Source of the DNA: Leptodactylus fallax
Lineage: Eukaryota; Chordata; Amphibia; Anura; Leptodactylidae
Assembly (NCBI GenBank): GCA_947044405.1
Contig: CAMRHE010000355.1
Span: 1,564,501-1,628,500 of the forward strand
Length of the DNA stretch: 64,000 bases
Reading direction: 5' to 3'
Part shown: piece after piece, positions 10,921 through 22,790 of the stretch
How the letters are laid out: every line of letters begins with the position of its first letter
Numbering within the stretch: the stretch's first letter is position 1
Made by a program: the position numbers and the translations under genes
The notes under the pieces: generated by a model
Databases searched by the model: none
What the model was told of the DNA's origin: nothing
Seen by the model: the letters and a program-made list of their open reading frames with translations, nothing else

Positions 10921-12486
10921 CTTTATGGCCAAAAGTTTTGAGAATGATACAAATATTAATTTTTACAAAGTCTACTGCTTCAGTTTTTCTAATGGCAATT
11001 TGCATATACTCCAGAATGTTATAAAGAGTGATCAGCTTAACAGCAATTACTTGCAAAGTCAATATTTGCCTAGAAAATGAACTTTATCCCCCAAAACACA
11101 TTTCAACATCATTGCAGCCCTGCCTTAAAAGGACCACCTAACATCGTTTCAGTGATTGCTCCATTAACACAGGTGTGGGTGTTGATGAGGACAGGGCTGG
11201 AGATCAATCTGTCATGATTAAGTAAGAATGACACCACTGGACACTTTAAAAGGAGGCTGGTGCTTGCCATCATTGTTTCTCTTCTGTTAACCATGGTTAT
11301 CTCTAAAGAAACACGTGCAGTCATCATTGCACTGCACAAAAATGGCCTAACTGGGAAGAGTATTGCAGCTAGAAAGATTGCACCTCAGTCAACAATCTAT
11401 TGCATCATCAAGAACTTCAAGGAGAGAGGTTCCATTGGTGCCAAAAAGGCTCCAGGGCGCCCAAGAAAGACCAGCAAGCGGCAGGACCGTCTCTTAAAAG
11501 TGTTTCAGCTGCGGGATCGGGCTACCAGCAGTGCAGAGCTTGCTGAGGAATGGCAGCAGGCAGGTGTGAGTGCATCTGCACGCACTGTGAGGCGGAGACT
11601 CTTGGAGCAAGGCCTGGTCTCAAGGAGGGCAGCAAAGAAGCCACTTCTCTCCAGAAAAAACATCAGGGACAGACTGATATTCTGCAAAAGGTACAGGGAG
11701 TGGACTGCTGAGGACTGGGGTAAAGTCATTTTCTCTGATGAATCCCCTTTTCGATTGTTTGGAACATCTGGAAAACAGCTTATTCGGAGAAGTAGAGGTG
11801 AGCGCTACCACCAGTCTTGTCTCATGCCAACTGTAAAGCATCCTGAAACCATTCATGTGTGGGGTTGCTTCTCAGCCAAGGGAATCGGCTCTCTCACAGT
11901 CTTGCCTAAAAACACAGCCATGAATAAAGAATGGTACCAGAATGTCTTCCAAGAGCAACTTCTCCCAACCATCCAAGAGCAGTTTGGCGCTCAACAATGC
12001 CTTTTCCAGCATGATGGAGCACCTTGCCATAAAGCAAAGGTGATAACTAAATGGCTCAGGGAACAAAACATAGAGATTTTGGGTCCATGGCCTGGAAACT
12101 CCCCAGATCTTAATCCCATTGAGAACTTGTGGTCAATCATCAAGAGATGGGTGGACAAACAAAAACCAACAAATTCAGACAAAATTAAAGCATTGATTCT
12201 GCAAGAATGGACTGCTATCAGTCAGGATTTGGTCCAGAAGTTGATTGAGAGCATGCCAGGGAGAATTGCAGAGGTCCTGAAGAAGAAGGGTCAACACTGC
12301 AAATATTGACTTGCTGCATTAACTCATTCTAACTGTCAATATAAGCTTCTGTTACTCATAATATGAATGCAATTATATTTCTGTATGTGATAAAAACATC
12401 TGACAAACACACATAAAAACCAGAGGGCAGCAGATCATGTGAAAATATAATATTTGTGTCATTCTCAAAACTTTTGGCCATGACTG
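10921..12486 (+). mobile_element. Intact Tc1/mariner element, DD35E type (copy 1)
   Basis: The outer ends are inverted repeats: ATGGCCAAAAGTTTTGAGAA on the left and its complement on the right, ending GCCATGACTG. TA dinucleotides at 10919-10920 and 12487-12488 form the target duplication. The first five bases of the left end (CTTTA) differ from the canonical CAGTC, so the left tip is mutated. Inner copies of GCAAGTCAATATTTGC sit near both ends. The element is inserted in an older Tc1 copy. A second copy lies at 60468-62030 in the opposite orientation. Confidence 0.92.
11293..12309 (+). CDS. Tc1/mariner transposase, DD35E (Traveler-like), copy 1
   Basis: The product is a 338-residue DNA transposase that would bind the element's terminal repeats and perform cut-and-paste at TA sites in the nucleus. 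I start at the ATG in AACCATGG, a good vertebrate initiation context. The open frame extends 11 codons upstream (11260), but that stretch is hydrophobic and unlike the family. Residues about 1-110 form two helix-turn-helix units, with an AT-hook-like GRPR at 55-58 between them. The catalytic core shows FSDES (Asp149), FQHDGAPCH (Asp241) and NPIENLW (Glu277). There are 35 residues between the second Asp and the Glu, not the 34 of classical Tc1. From memory, a DD35E vertebrate family is called Traveler. The frame is intact and activity is plausible but untested. Confidence 0.93.
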   Translation: MVISKETRAVIIALHKNGLTGKSIAARKIAPQSTIYCIIKNFKERGSIGAKKAPGRPRKTSKRQDRLLKVFQLRDRATSSAELAEEWQQAGVSASARTVRRRLLEQGLVSRRAAKKPLLSRKNIRDRLIFCKRYREWTAEDWGKVIFSDESPFRLFGTSGKQLIRRSRGERYHQSCLMPTVKHPETIHVWGCFSAKGIGSLTVLPKNTAMNKEWYQNVFQEQLLPTIQEQFGAQQCLFQHDGAPCHKAKVITKWLREQNIEILGPWPGNSPDLNPIENLWSIIKRWVDKQKPTNSDKIKALILQEWTAISQDLVQKLIESMPGRIAEVLKKKGQHCKY

Positions 12487-13180
12487 TAGGTTTGCTAAGA
12501 TCCTTCTATTTCTGCAATTAATGTCAGACAAACCCAATTATGTTGAGATCATTACTTCCAGGACTCTTCCTCCAAAGGTTGGTCACACCAAATGTGAATT
12601 AATTTAGATTTCTCTTTTCATTCACTTAGTTTTAGTAATTTACAAAAATAAACTTTGGTCACTTCTCATTTTGAAAGCATTCTTATTTTGAAGCATATTC
12701 TCCACCTCTGCCTAAAACTTTTCCACATCACTATACTACATCTGCCTAAAGTTTTTCTTCAAATTACTGTACTACTGAGATCTTCAGTGGTCGTTTTCCC
12801 TATGGAGAAACTCAGTGCATTAGTTGCATTGCATTTCTTTGTCTTGTCCATCATCCTACTTACTCGTTGGACTGAAAAATTCTGCAAGGAACATTTGATG
12901 ATGAACTTTGAGCTAATTTCCTAATCAAATCTATTGACTCCTCTGTTGGATCTACTGGATGTGTTTCTGAGAGCCTTTAGTTTATAAAAGTCAAATAAAG
13001 ACAGAGAAAATCTGCAAAATGTGAAAAGAGCACAGATGGGGATTCTTTACTGTAACAGCAGTTAGAAATAGTGTAGAAATAGTTCATAAAATGTTTGATC
13101 TCTTTCTAGAAAGAAAAATTATGATAACCGGTATTTATTATTTGAAGTTGGGGAGATGTTTTTTCTCTTCATTTGATATG

Positions 13181-13843
13181 TGTAAGGGAATTGCCAGTTG
13201 AGCAATTCTCCAGTGCTGCTGCAAAAACCTGAGAGGAAGGGAATACAGAGACAGTGAGCCCTAAAGTCGACCCAGACCCTGTCCCTACCTACTTGTCTCA
13301 CTGTCCTAATGACAGGAACAACTTGGAGCCGGTCCCTACTCTGAAATAAGTGACAACACAGAACGCAGACAGGACGCACAAACAACAAAGGGAGGTCAGC
13401 TAGCCAAGGGATCGGTAACAATCGAGCAATGCAGTACAGAATCAAAATCCAAGAGAATAGTCAAAGGAAAGCCAGTGGTCAGAAAATCAGAAGAGCAGGT
13501 AACAGGGAACAAGAAGTATAGCCAGTAAGCGAAATGCAATAGCAGGCGCCAATGGAAAAGCGAGCAAACAATAAATAGGGAGAAAGAACCCACCCCAGAC
13601 TTGATAGGAGGATAGGCTGTCAATCACAAAGGCAGAACTAAAGTTAACTCTTAGTGGAGCAGGGGGAGAGCAAGGTGAAGGAGAAGGGCGTGGTGGAAAA
13701 TCAATTAAGGAGGCAAGGGAATAGGACAGTGTTCAGACAATACAAGAAAAACCCAAGGAAAGAATTACAACCGGGCACGCCTCCTGCGCCGCAGCGTGCG
13801 CCCGGAGGACAGCGCCAAAGCCCGGACAGGCAAGGACGTTACA
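13181..13843 (-). mobile_element. Solo LTR with 5-bp target duplication
   Basis: The 663-bp block begins TGTAAGGG and ends CGTTACA, so it has the TG...CA ends of an LTR on either strand. It is flanked by ATATG at 13176-13180 and again at 13844-13848, a perfect 5-bp duplication. Minus-strand reading starts TGTAACGTCC and contains a TATA-like CCTATTTATTG, which favours that orientation. No gag, pol or internal region is present, so this is a solo LTR left by recombination, probably of a Gypsy-type element. The class is inference; no second copy of the same LTR is in the window. Confidence 0.72.
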
Positions 13844-13848
13844 ATATG

Positions 13849-14978
13849 TTGCTTTCCTCCAAGTCACAGTTCTCAACTCATGGCTCAGGAGCCACATGTA
13901 CTGTAAAGCACTAGTTTCAACAGAAACATCATACCATTACTAGAATTTGGCACCAATTTTAAAGCCATATCACAGTAAGTTTATACTTGCGTATACCCAA
14001 TTAATATTCATTGTGCTTCAATACTATTTTTCATATTTGACTTGCAAAAGGAAGGAAACCTCTGTACTAGACCAACACTGTATGGTAAGTGATTGAACTT
14101 GTGACCTTTTCAGCTCTTTGTTACAATGCTACAACTTATATACTGCAGAAGTCTAATACTAGGACTCCCCAGAAACAGAATATAATTTATTGATTTTTTT
14201 TAATGCTGTTACATTTAATTTATTGCATGTCCATAACAATAATTTTTATAGTGAATGCTTCATAAAAGTTCACCAGCTGTAAATCTGAGCATTATAGATA
14301 ACATGAAGATATTATAAATAATAATCCCCTATCACCGAGCAGCTGTCAAGTATAACAAATGAGGTGATACCACTGCTCCAAAGCATAATGAATAGTGCAG
14401 GCCCACAGATGCAATGACTTGAGCGTGCACATTATCCACATCTCCAGCTGACAAAAAGAACTTCCATTAATACTTTATAATGCAGTAAATATATAGACAT
14501 AAGCACAGAGCAAGAATATTATCTACTGAAATTTTACATTCACTGCAGCCAATTTGTCAAATACATGACAGACCAAATTAATAGTTACCATTGAAAATAT
14601 GTACTGGTTGAGTTCAAAACACTGTGTAAATATAGAATCCAAAAAGAGGAAATTATGAGGTAGGGTCTAAGTGGCAAACGGAAAGAAGAATAGAATAAAG
14701 TGTGCTTCAATGGACTGGCTTATATCCAAAAAGAGAATAAACAAATATTTCATGTAAAATCCCAGCAATGAATAATAAAGACTGAAATTATACAGTATAA
14801 AGCAAATGCATTGAATAATAAGATTTACACTTATCTGTTTTTATGCATTGATGAAGACTTTTTGCTGTACCGTTATAAACCCATGTAAATATAAACCTAA
14901 AAATAATTTCCATCTTTAAACACTACCGAGTGTTATTTCTGGATCGTCCATTCTGCTGCTATCATACTGTGGGTCAAG
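13849..14978. other. No gene seen; low-repeat AT-rich DNA
   Basis: I find no exon or repeat boundary. The stretch around 14330-14460 is of ordinary complexity and could be unique sequence. Confidence 0.4.
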
Positions 14979-15052
14979 AGCAAATTGAGGATCTGTTACA
15001 TCCAACAGAGGGCGCATGAGCTTCCCAGCTCCTTTTCCCATAATGCCTTGTG
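14979..15052 (-). repeat. 74-bp dispersed repeat, inverse of 31791-31864
   Basis: Its reverse complement (CACAAGGCATTATGGGAAAA, then GGAGCTGGGAAGCTC, then GCGCCCTCTGTTGG) matches 31791-31864 with only a few mismatches by eye. It is short and non-coding, and could be part of a SINE or LTR fragment. Confidence 0.75.
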
Positions 15053-15299
15053 ATATGTAGATGCTTAGTAGAGGGCAAAAGGCAATTCAAAACTCTACAC
15101 ACCTTCACTGGTGCTCTCCCCAAGGAAAGAGATTCCCTTCCCTGAGCTATCATACTTTGGCATAGTAAGGTATACTGTACTGTACTATCATTGTTTCAAG
15201 GTATAAACAGAATGCAGTAAGTTTCTAAACCCCCCTTTGTGTGGCAGAATTTAAGCAGATAGCTTTATCTATCTATCTATAGCTCTGTGAACAAATATA

Positions 15300-15868
15300 T
15301 TAAAGAGGACCTTTCACGTCCTCATGTATATGCGGTTTTACATACCGCTAGAAAGCCGACAGCGCGCTGAATTCAGCGCACTGACGGCTTTCCCGTTATG
15401 TACCCCGGGGCTGGAGATATCGGGGGTCTAAATTTCACCGTTCTCTATCAGAAGGGCGTTCCTGACAGTCTAGCTTGGCTGTGAGGAACGCCCTCCCTGA
15501 CAGTACCCGTCCATAGACTTGTACTGGGGGGGAGCGTTCCTTACAGCTCAGTGTCATCACTGGGCTGCAAGTAACACCCCCTCTGATAGTACTCGGCTCA
15601 GAGAGAGGGGGCGTTCCTTACCCCCCAGTGATGACGCTGATCTGTATAACACTATGGACGAGCACAGTCAGGGAGGGCGTTCCTCACAGCGCAGCTAGAC
15701 TGTCAGGAACGCCCTTCTGACAGTGAACGGTGAAATTTAGACCGCCGATATCTCCAGCCCCGGGGCACATAACGTGAAAGCTGGCAGTGCGCTGAATTCA
15801 GCGCGCTGTAGGCTTTCTAGCGGTATGTAAAACCACATATACATGAGGACGTGATAGGTCCTCTTTAA
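15300..15868. mobile_element. Large TTAA-bounded foldback element, complete
   Basis: It starts TTAAAGAGGACCTTTCAC and ends with the inverted GTGATAGGTCCTCTTTAA. The arms are about 200-230 bp each and match at most positions, including CTAGAAAGCC, GAATTCAGCGC, CCCCGGGGCTGGAGATATC and GGGCGTTCCTGACAGTCTAG. The repeated word GGAACGCC also appears in the loop. It has no coding capacity. A second copy, cut off on its right, is at 39940-40360, and the same first 17 bases begin an otherwise different element at 29424. Confidence 0.85.
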
Positions 15869-16011
15869 ATAATTTATCAGCAGAGATTTTCAAGCTAAAA
15901 TTACGATTAAAAAAGCAAAATGGTGTCCAAGAGTGGACATCCAATTTAAGGACCTGTATACATACTTCAGAAATTGTACACAGTGGGGTAGATTTACTAA
16001 TACTCTAAGTA

Positions 16012-17548
<1,537 letters not shown>

Positions 17549-17550
17549 TA

Positions 17551-18117
17551 CATAAATTTAGAGTACACAGTCTTAAACGGCACCACAGTTCATTTGATAA
17601 ATCTGGTACATGTATAGACTGTATAGACCAACTTTATACCATGTATTAGTTGGCTTAGATTACAGCACAAAATTTTGGTGGCTTTTTGCATATGGTGGAG
17701 CAACTTACACCACATCTGCTTTTCAACAAGCCACACCCTTTCACAGTGAAGCCATTCCCCTTACAAGTCATATAAAAAGTATATAAAAACTTGATAAAAG
17801 TGGCAAATTACACAGTTTTTTGGTGCAAATTACACCAGAACACTCGCACATTGTTTTGTAATCTATAGCCAGTTTAACATAGATGAACTGATCTTTAATG
17901 AGATAACTGCTGAAAAGTTATTTCTACAGTGTTTACCTATTATTAGGCTTCATAGCTGGAGCTAAAATGGAAAGATTTCAGGATTATTTTAAAATAACTT
18001 GCAAAATAAAAAATTGATTTAAACAGTCATTTTCTGATGAACAGTCCTTTTACGTGCAGATATCATACTAACCGTCCACAACAAATCCACCATGTTTAAA
18101 CATACCCTGATGAAAAT
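17551..18117. other. Continuation of the repeat split by the Tc1 insertion; no gene
   Basis: Sequence such as ACAGTTCATTTGATAAATCT and the GGTGCAAATTACACCAGAAC motif near 17821 belongs to an interspersed repeat I cannot name. No coding signal is visible. Confidence 0.35.
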
Positions 18118-18346
18118 TCTTAGGGTGAGGCCACTCATTGTGGAAAAGCAGCAATTTGTTGCACATTTTGCGGCATTTTTTTGAGCCAATGCCAAGAGTG
18201 GAATTAGCATGAGGGAGAAATATATAAATGCTATCAGAAAGTCTGCAGAGTAAAACTGCGAAAAAAAAAAAATGCGATGCGTTTCCACCGTGGTCTTTCC
18301 GCAGCGTTTTTTGCAAGCAATTCACTGATTGGGGCCATAGTCTAAA
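18118..18346. repeat. Subfamily G2 short repeat
   Basis: It starts TTAGGGTGAGGCCACTC and ends GGGGCCATAGTCTAA. It holds the diagnostic GAGCCAATGCCAAGAGTGGA block and TTTCCGCAGCG. Minus-strand frames here are repeat shadows. Confidence 0.55.
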
Positions 18347-18426
18347 GGGGTTGACCAGGACCTGAAGATAATTGATACTGATGACCTATCCACATGTCAC
18401 CTGGTGCGGCAACCAGAAGCTGTATA

Positions 18427-18848
18427 TTAGGGTGGGTTCACACCTGCGTTCCAGTCTGTCCATTGCCAATCCAGTGAAAATCTCGGCGAACGGGATTGGC
18501 ATCGGATACAGACCGGTCAGCGACGCATTGGTTAAAAACCCATTCATTTGAATGGGTTTTTAAAGCAATGCGCGGGTGTCCGATTGCACCCTCTGCGCTG
18601 CGAATCCTTTTTTTTTCGTCGGAAACAAAGTCGGACAGGCAGGACTTCGTGTCCGACGAAAAAAAACGGCTTCGCAGCGCAGTGGGTGCAATCGGACACC
18701 CGCGCATTGCTTTAAAAACCCATTCAAATGAATGGGTTTTTAACCAATGCGTCGCTGACCAGTCTGTATCCGATGCCAATCCCGTTCGCCGAGATTTTCA
18801 CTGGATTGGCAATGGACAGACTGGAACGCAGGTGTGAACCCACCCTAA
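18427..18848. mobile_element. Near-perfect 422-bp palindrome (foldback element)
   Basis: The two halves, starting TTAGGGTGGGTTCACACC and ending with its complement, match over about 200 bp per arm with only a handful of mismatches. The centre is near 18637, around CGTCGGAAACAAAGTC and CTTCGTGTCCGACG. As a result both strands show the same 113-residue open frame (18496-18837 plus, 18438-18779 minus); these are mirror shadows, not genes. The terminal GTTCACACC word is shared with the short elements at 9177 and elsewhere. Confidence 0.9.
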
Positions 18849-19039
18849 GGTATACTGCCGAAAACAGCCCTGCACCTATTCAAGTGAATGGGAGCGGAGT
18901 TGCAGCTCCCCAGAACCACCACAACAGTGTACTAAGCAATGTACACTGTATCGGTGAAGCCTGAAACTACAGCCCCACTTCCATTCTCTTGAAGGGACAG
19001 AGCTGCTTCTCGCCATATATCTGGTATATGGTTTCCAAT

Positions 19040-19162
19040 TTTTAGGAAGCTCTTATACTTCTCCTTTTTGCTCAATTCACACCTGGCTTTGGCTCAAAAA
19101 AACCTCAACAAAATCTGCAACAAAAAAAAGCTGTGTTTCTGCAACATGGGGCCTTAGCCTAA
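19040..19162. repeat. Subfamily G2 fragment
   Basis: It contains CTGGCTTTGGCTCAAAAAAA, AAAATCTGCAACA and ends CATGGGGCCTTAGCCTA, the right half of the G2 type. Confidence 0.55.
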
Positions 19163-19379
19163 AAGAAGCATGACATGGATGCAGAACTGTATGACACTTA
19201 TCATGAGATATACAGTACCTTAATGTCCTTTGTATGGGCTTAGTACAATAGGATGAATTTTTAATGTTTTGTTATCATTGACAAATGTAACTAAATCCTG
19301 CACAATGTTGATAAATTTGTTGCATTTTAAATATATCTGGAGATATTTCTTCAATATTTACTCTACCCACCTACTGGAG

Positions 19380-19869
19380 TGGCAATAAGAAGAAACATTT
19401 CATTCATACAGATGTGAATGGCGCAAACACCCAGGCCGGCCTTTTTGGGGGTGGGGCTTCCTCTTTATAAGATATGTATCGGCATCAGTGTGTTGCTGCT
19501 GTCATCAGCAGCGGTCACACTGCACCACCAATGTATATGGTACTTTTTTTTTAACAAAACTATGGCAGATGTTGATGCAGATATATTTAACCTCTGAGGA
19601 TCCATGCTTTTATGTAGAAACGCGTAGAATTGATTTAGACAGTGTGAATTCAGCAATATCCTTCTTGAGGTTTGACTGATCCTGTATTTAGCCCTAAGGG
19701 GGTGTTGGTATGGCATTAGGCCAGTATCCTCATCCCTAATGGGCTTCTTTGTTTATCTTGGGCATTGTGCATTTTTGAAATAAGTACAGATATTGCTGAC
19801 AGTTTTGCTATCACTACCAGAGAGCCAGAATTTCTAGAGGCATTGTTAGTGGTTCAGCACATTTATTTA
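19380..19869. other. Unassigned repeat-like region with an AAACGCGTAG motif
   Basis: GTAGAAACGCGTAG near 19614 recalls a motif I associate with Penelope-like or related repeats of amphibians. I see no reverse-transcriptase or GIY-YIG sequence, so the class is left open. Confidence 0.25.
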
Positions 19870-20395
19870 ACCATACCGATGCCTGTATAGTGTAGTCTAT
19901 GGGCATGCCCTGACACTCTGCCTACTAATAATTTTCTTTTATTAGTACTTTTTCTTAAAAGTTAAGTTTTATATTCATTTCTAACATATTTATTCGGTGA
20001 ACTGACTTGAGTGTTGGATACCATATTGTCTCTTCGGTGACCAGTTTTTGAAATAGTGTTCTCGCTTTGGGAGAATATCCTTCTGGGGGAGGTATAATCC
20101 CTATTGAGTATATATACTGGGAATGGCAGGGTTTATCTTTTCTGATCCCAATACTGGCTCAGTGAAGCAAAAAGTGTACTGATATACCAATGCCTGTATA
20201 CTGTAGAATATGGGCATGTCCTGACACTCTGCCTGTTTGGTCATATCTTTGTGTCCATGATATAGTTACAGACTGCTGTCTGACTGTGATATTGGTGCAC
20301 CTTACTCTTTATATACAAAATTTTTCTTTTTATTAATAGTTAAGTTTTATATTAATTTCTAACACATTTATTCAGTGACCTGACTCTTGTTTCTG
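19870..20395. repeat. Diverged direct duplication
   Basis: The blocks at about 19875-20010 and 20187-20390 both read GATGCCTGTATA or CAATGCCTGTATA, then GGGCATG, then CCTGACACTCTGCCT, then AAGTTAAGTTTTATATT and CATTTATTC. The second block carries an extra segment in its middle. The duplication is old. Confidence 0.65.
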
Positions 20396-20694
20396 TTGCA
20401 AATTATTAACTGTCTTACAGAAGATCATACATTATTTGCATAAAGCATTGTAGCCCAATGGGTCTATATTACTACATGCTATATATTATTAAAGCCATGT
20501 CATTTTCAAATCCAAAAACTAGGCAAGCCACTTGCACAAAAGTTAGCTGAAACCCAACCTAATAATTACCTATAGGCATTAAATACATATAGGGCCAAAT
20601 AATAGTTTGGAATCAGGAGCTCATCTGGCTACCTATAGGAGATGTGGCTGTGTATGTATGAGGATTGCTGAATAGACACCAGGGAATTCCCATC

Positions 20695-21040
20695 TTAGGC
20701 TAAGGCCCCAAGAAGCGAGCCACAGCCAAAAAGTGCTACGGGAAAAACTGTGGCGGAAACGCATTACGGTTTTTCCTGCAGCCCTTTTGGCAGAAAGTCC
20801 ACAGAGTTTTCCTCTGCGGACTTTCTGCTTCAATTATACCTATACGGAAAACGCCAGTATTTCAGTAGGTATAATTGCCATTCTGCGATTTACAAAAACG
20901 CAACGTTTTTGGAAATCACAGCATTTCCGCTGCTGATATTTGTCTGCAATGTCTGGATGGGATTGGCCAGAATACCATCCACTTTGCAGGCACTGCTGGT
21001 ACCGCAAAATCACAGCGTTTATGCTACATGGGCCCCGGAT
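20695..21040 (+). repeat. Family G short repeat, full copy
   Basis: It begins TTAGGCTAAGGCCCCAAG and ends CATGGGCCCCGG, with all internal blocks present. The several overlapping open frames on both strands are shadows of the repeat. It is non-autonomous and has no evident coding partner. Confidence 0.75.
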
Positions 21041-21049
21041 TTACTGTGT

Positions 21050-21214
21050 TAGACTTTTTTTGAGTCAACCCCAGGTGTAGATACAAAAAGTAAAATATAA
21101 AGGAAGCACTCATGTTTCTTCCTTCTGCTCAATCCTCTCCTGACTTTGGCTCAAAAGAACACAGCAAAATCTGCAACACAAAAAAAGCCGCTTTTCCGCA
21201 ATGTGCGGCCTTAG
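21050..21214. repeat. Subfamily G2 short repeat
   Basis: It holds GAGTCAACCCCAGGTGTAGA, CTGACTTTGGCTCAAAAGA and ends CAATGTGCGGCCTTAG. Confidence 0.55.
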
Positions 21215-21921
21215 ATAGACAGACAGAACAATCAATAATGGGACCCTGACTACACATAAAAATATTTCAATTATTTTTTCCAATTTAAAAGTTTGAATTT
21301 TTTAGATCTAAAAAAAACCCAAATCAAATTCAACATTTACTGAGTATCTATAGAGAACAGTTCTGCTTTTCCGCTCTATGGTGATGCATTCAAGTTAGAT
21401 GTAAGTACTGCACACTTGGCTCTCAACATGCTGCAGAGTACTTTGCTGCCAACATTTTCCCAGGTAAGTAATGAGAGGAAAAATAGCTTAATTTATCTTT
21501 ACAGATTTATATGCTGTGCTAGACCAAAAGCTGGCACATACAGCAGAAGCTGTGCAGTATAATAAATATACAATAAGCCTCAGGGAAGTAGTAGACTTAG
21601 ATTGCATTTAAACCAACAAATATCTTATCAACCAAAAATCATGACTAGCCACAGGTACTGTATTTGCCATTGAGAGGGCCACAAATCAACCTCTGTGGAA
21701 GTTCAATCAACCTATATTGAACAAGACTTCCAAGACAATACAAAAAAAAACAAAAACATGTAAACCCAATGAAATATTGTGAAGTTCAAGTGACTGAGTC
21801 TATTCAAAAAACAAAGAGTGCTATAAATGAGACCACTTAGCCCTTTATCTCATTAGAATATTATTGTCTTACTGAAATGTGTTGGCCATGTAATGCCTGC
21901 TTGATACATTATGTGTAAATC
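21215..21921. other. No gene seen
   Basis: This is AT-rich intergenic sequence with no recognisable coding or repeat feature. Confidence 0.4.
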
Positions 21922-22045
21922 ATAGAATAGAATAGAATAGAATAGAATAGAATACATTATTGATCCACATGGGAAATTCATGGGAATTTGTTCAACAGCT
22001 TACCAGGCAGTACATTGAAAGACATGTAGATAGGTACAGATGGAT
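21922..22045 (-). repeat. LINE-type 3' end with (GAATA)n tail
   Basis: About six GAATA units are followed by CATTATTGATCCACATGGGA. A comparable arrangement at 42596-42660 has (ATA)n followed by GTCCTTTAATAGTCCCAC. I read both as minus-strand 3' ends of Rex1- or L2-like LINEs whose tails are simple repeats. Confidence 0.5.
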
Positions 22046-22073
22046 ACAGAAGCACTCACATAAGGATGGGTCA

Positions 22074-22455
22074 TTAAAGGGAGTCTATCATTGCTTCAAC
22101 CCATTTTTCACTGAACCCATGTTCCTACCTTTTTTTCTTTTGTGATCGTTTTTGAATTATTACATTTTATTCCTTTATGCATATGATGCTCAGAGAGCCC
22201 CCTGTGCTCTGAAACAGCTGAAAATTGGCAAAGAGAAAAGTTCTGCACAGATGACTTTTTTCTCCTGGCAGATCCCATTACAATCTGTATTAGTGGTCTG
22301 GTAAGTGTGAACCTAGTATTAGCAAGTTTACCACAATATTTTTAGAACTTCCATGAAACTGAATGGAGAAAACCCAGAGGTGGGACCCACATCTATCAGA
22401 CATTTATGACAGATACTATGAATATTACATAAATTAACCAGATAAGAATACCCCT
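22074..22455. repeat. TTAA-ended short element(s)
   Basis: The left end TTAAAGGGAGTCTATCA and a right end AAGAATACCCCTTTAA are both of the TTAAAGG type. They are not inverted copies of each other, so two different elements may be abutted or recombined. Confidence 0.4.
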
Positions 22456-22790
22456 TTAAGCTAAAGCCCCACGTAGCAAAAAAGGTGATGCAGGAAAAAA
22501 ACGCAGTGGCAATGCATTGCAGTTTTTCCCAGATCACTTTTCAAAATAAAGTCCGCAGAGATTTCATCTGCGGACTTTCTACTTCAATTATACCTGTAAG
22601 GAAACTGCCAGCGTTTCCGTTGGTATAATTGACACGCTGCAATTTCCAAAACTGCGACAGGTTTTGGACACTGTGCGTATTTTCCTGCAATGTGTGGATG
22701 GGATTTGCTAAAATCCCATCCACTTTGCAGGGACTGTAAAACGCTGCAGTTTTTTCAGCGGCGTTAATGCCGCATGGGGCCCCGGCCTAA
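22456..22790 (+). repeat. Family G short repeat, full copy
   Basis: It begins TTAAGCTAAAGCCCCACG and ends CATGGGGCCCCGGCCTAA. It retains the paired TATACCTGTAAGG and GTTGGTATAATTGACACG blocks. It is non-coding. Confidence 0.75.

Larger units (their letters stand above)
10735..12746 (-). pseudogene. Old Tc1-like element, internally deleted, split by a younger insertion
   Basis: The two flanks of the intact element at 10921-12486 read as one older Tc1 copy. The left part contains CCAAACATCTTGGAGAACTC before position 10919. The right part resumes at 12489 with GGTTTGCTAAGATCC and runs to an end near CTGCCTAAAACTTTTCCACA. I recognise this wording from a common fish and frog Tc1 family, read on the minus strand. 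Between about 12570 and 12580 the text jumps from transposase sequence straight to the far terminal repeat, so most of the transposase is deleted. No coding function remains. The assignment rests on remembered family text. Confidence 0.65.

Noticed and set aside
11260..11292. Earlier Met for the DD35E transposase
   Set aside because: The 11 extra residues are hydrophobic and unlike a helix-turn-helix start, while the Met at 11293 has a much better initiation context.
18438..18837. Two 113-residue open frames on opposite strands
   Set aside because: They are mirror images produced by the palindrome at 18427-18848, and there is no domain or codon signal.
20633..20833. Recurring minus-strand frames starting MKQKV (also at 7654-7857 and 35453-35683)
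   Set aside because: They recur because family G repeats share sequence. They are short, end differently in each copy and contain no domain.
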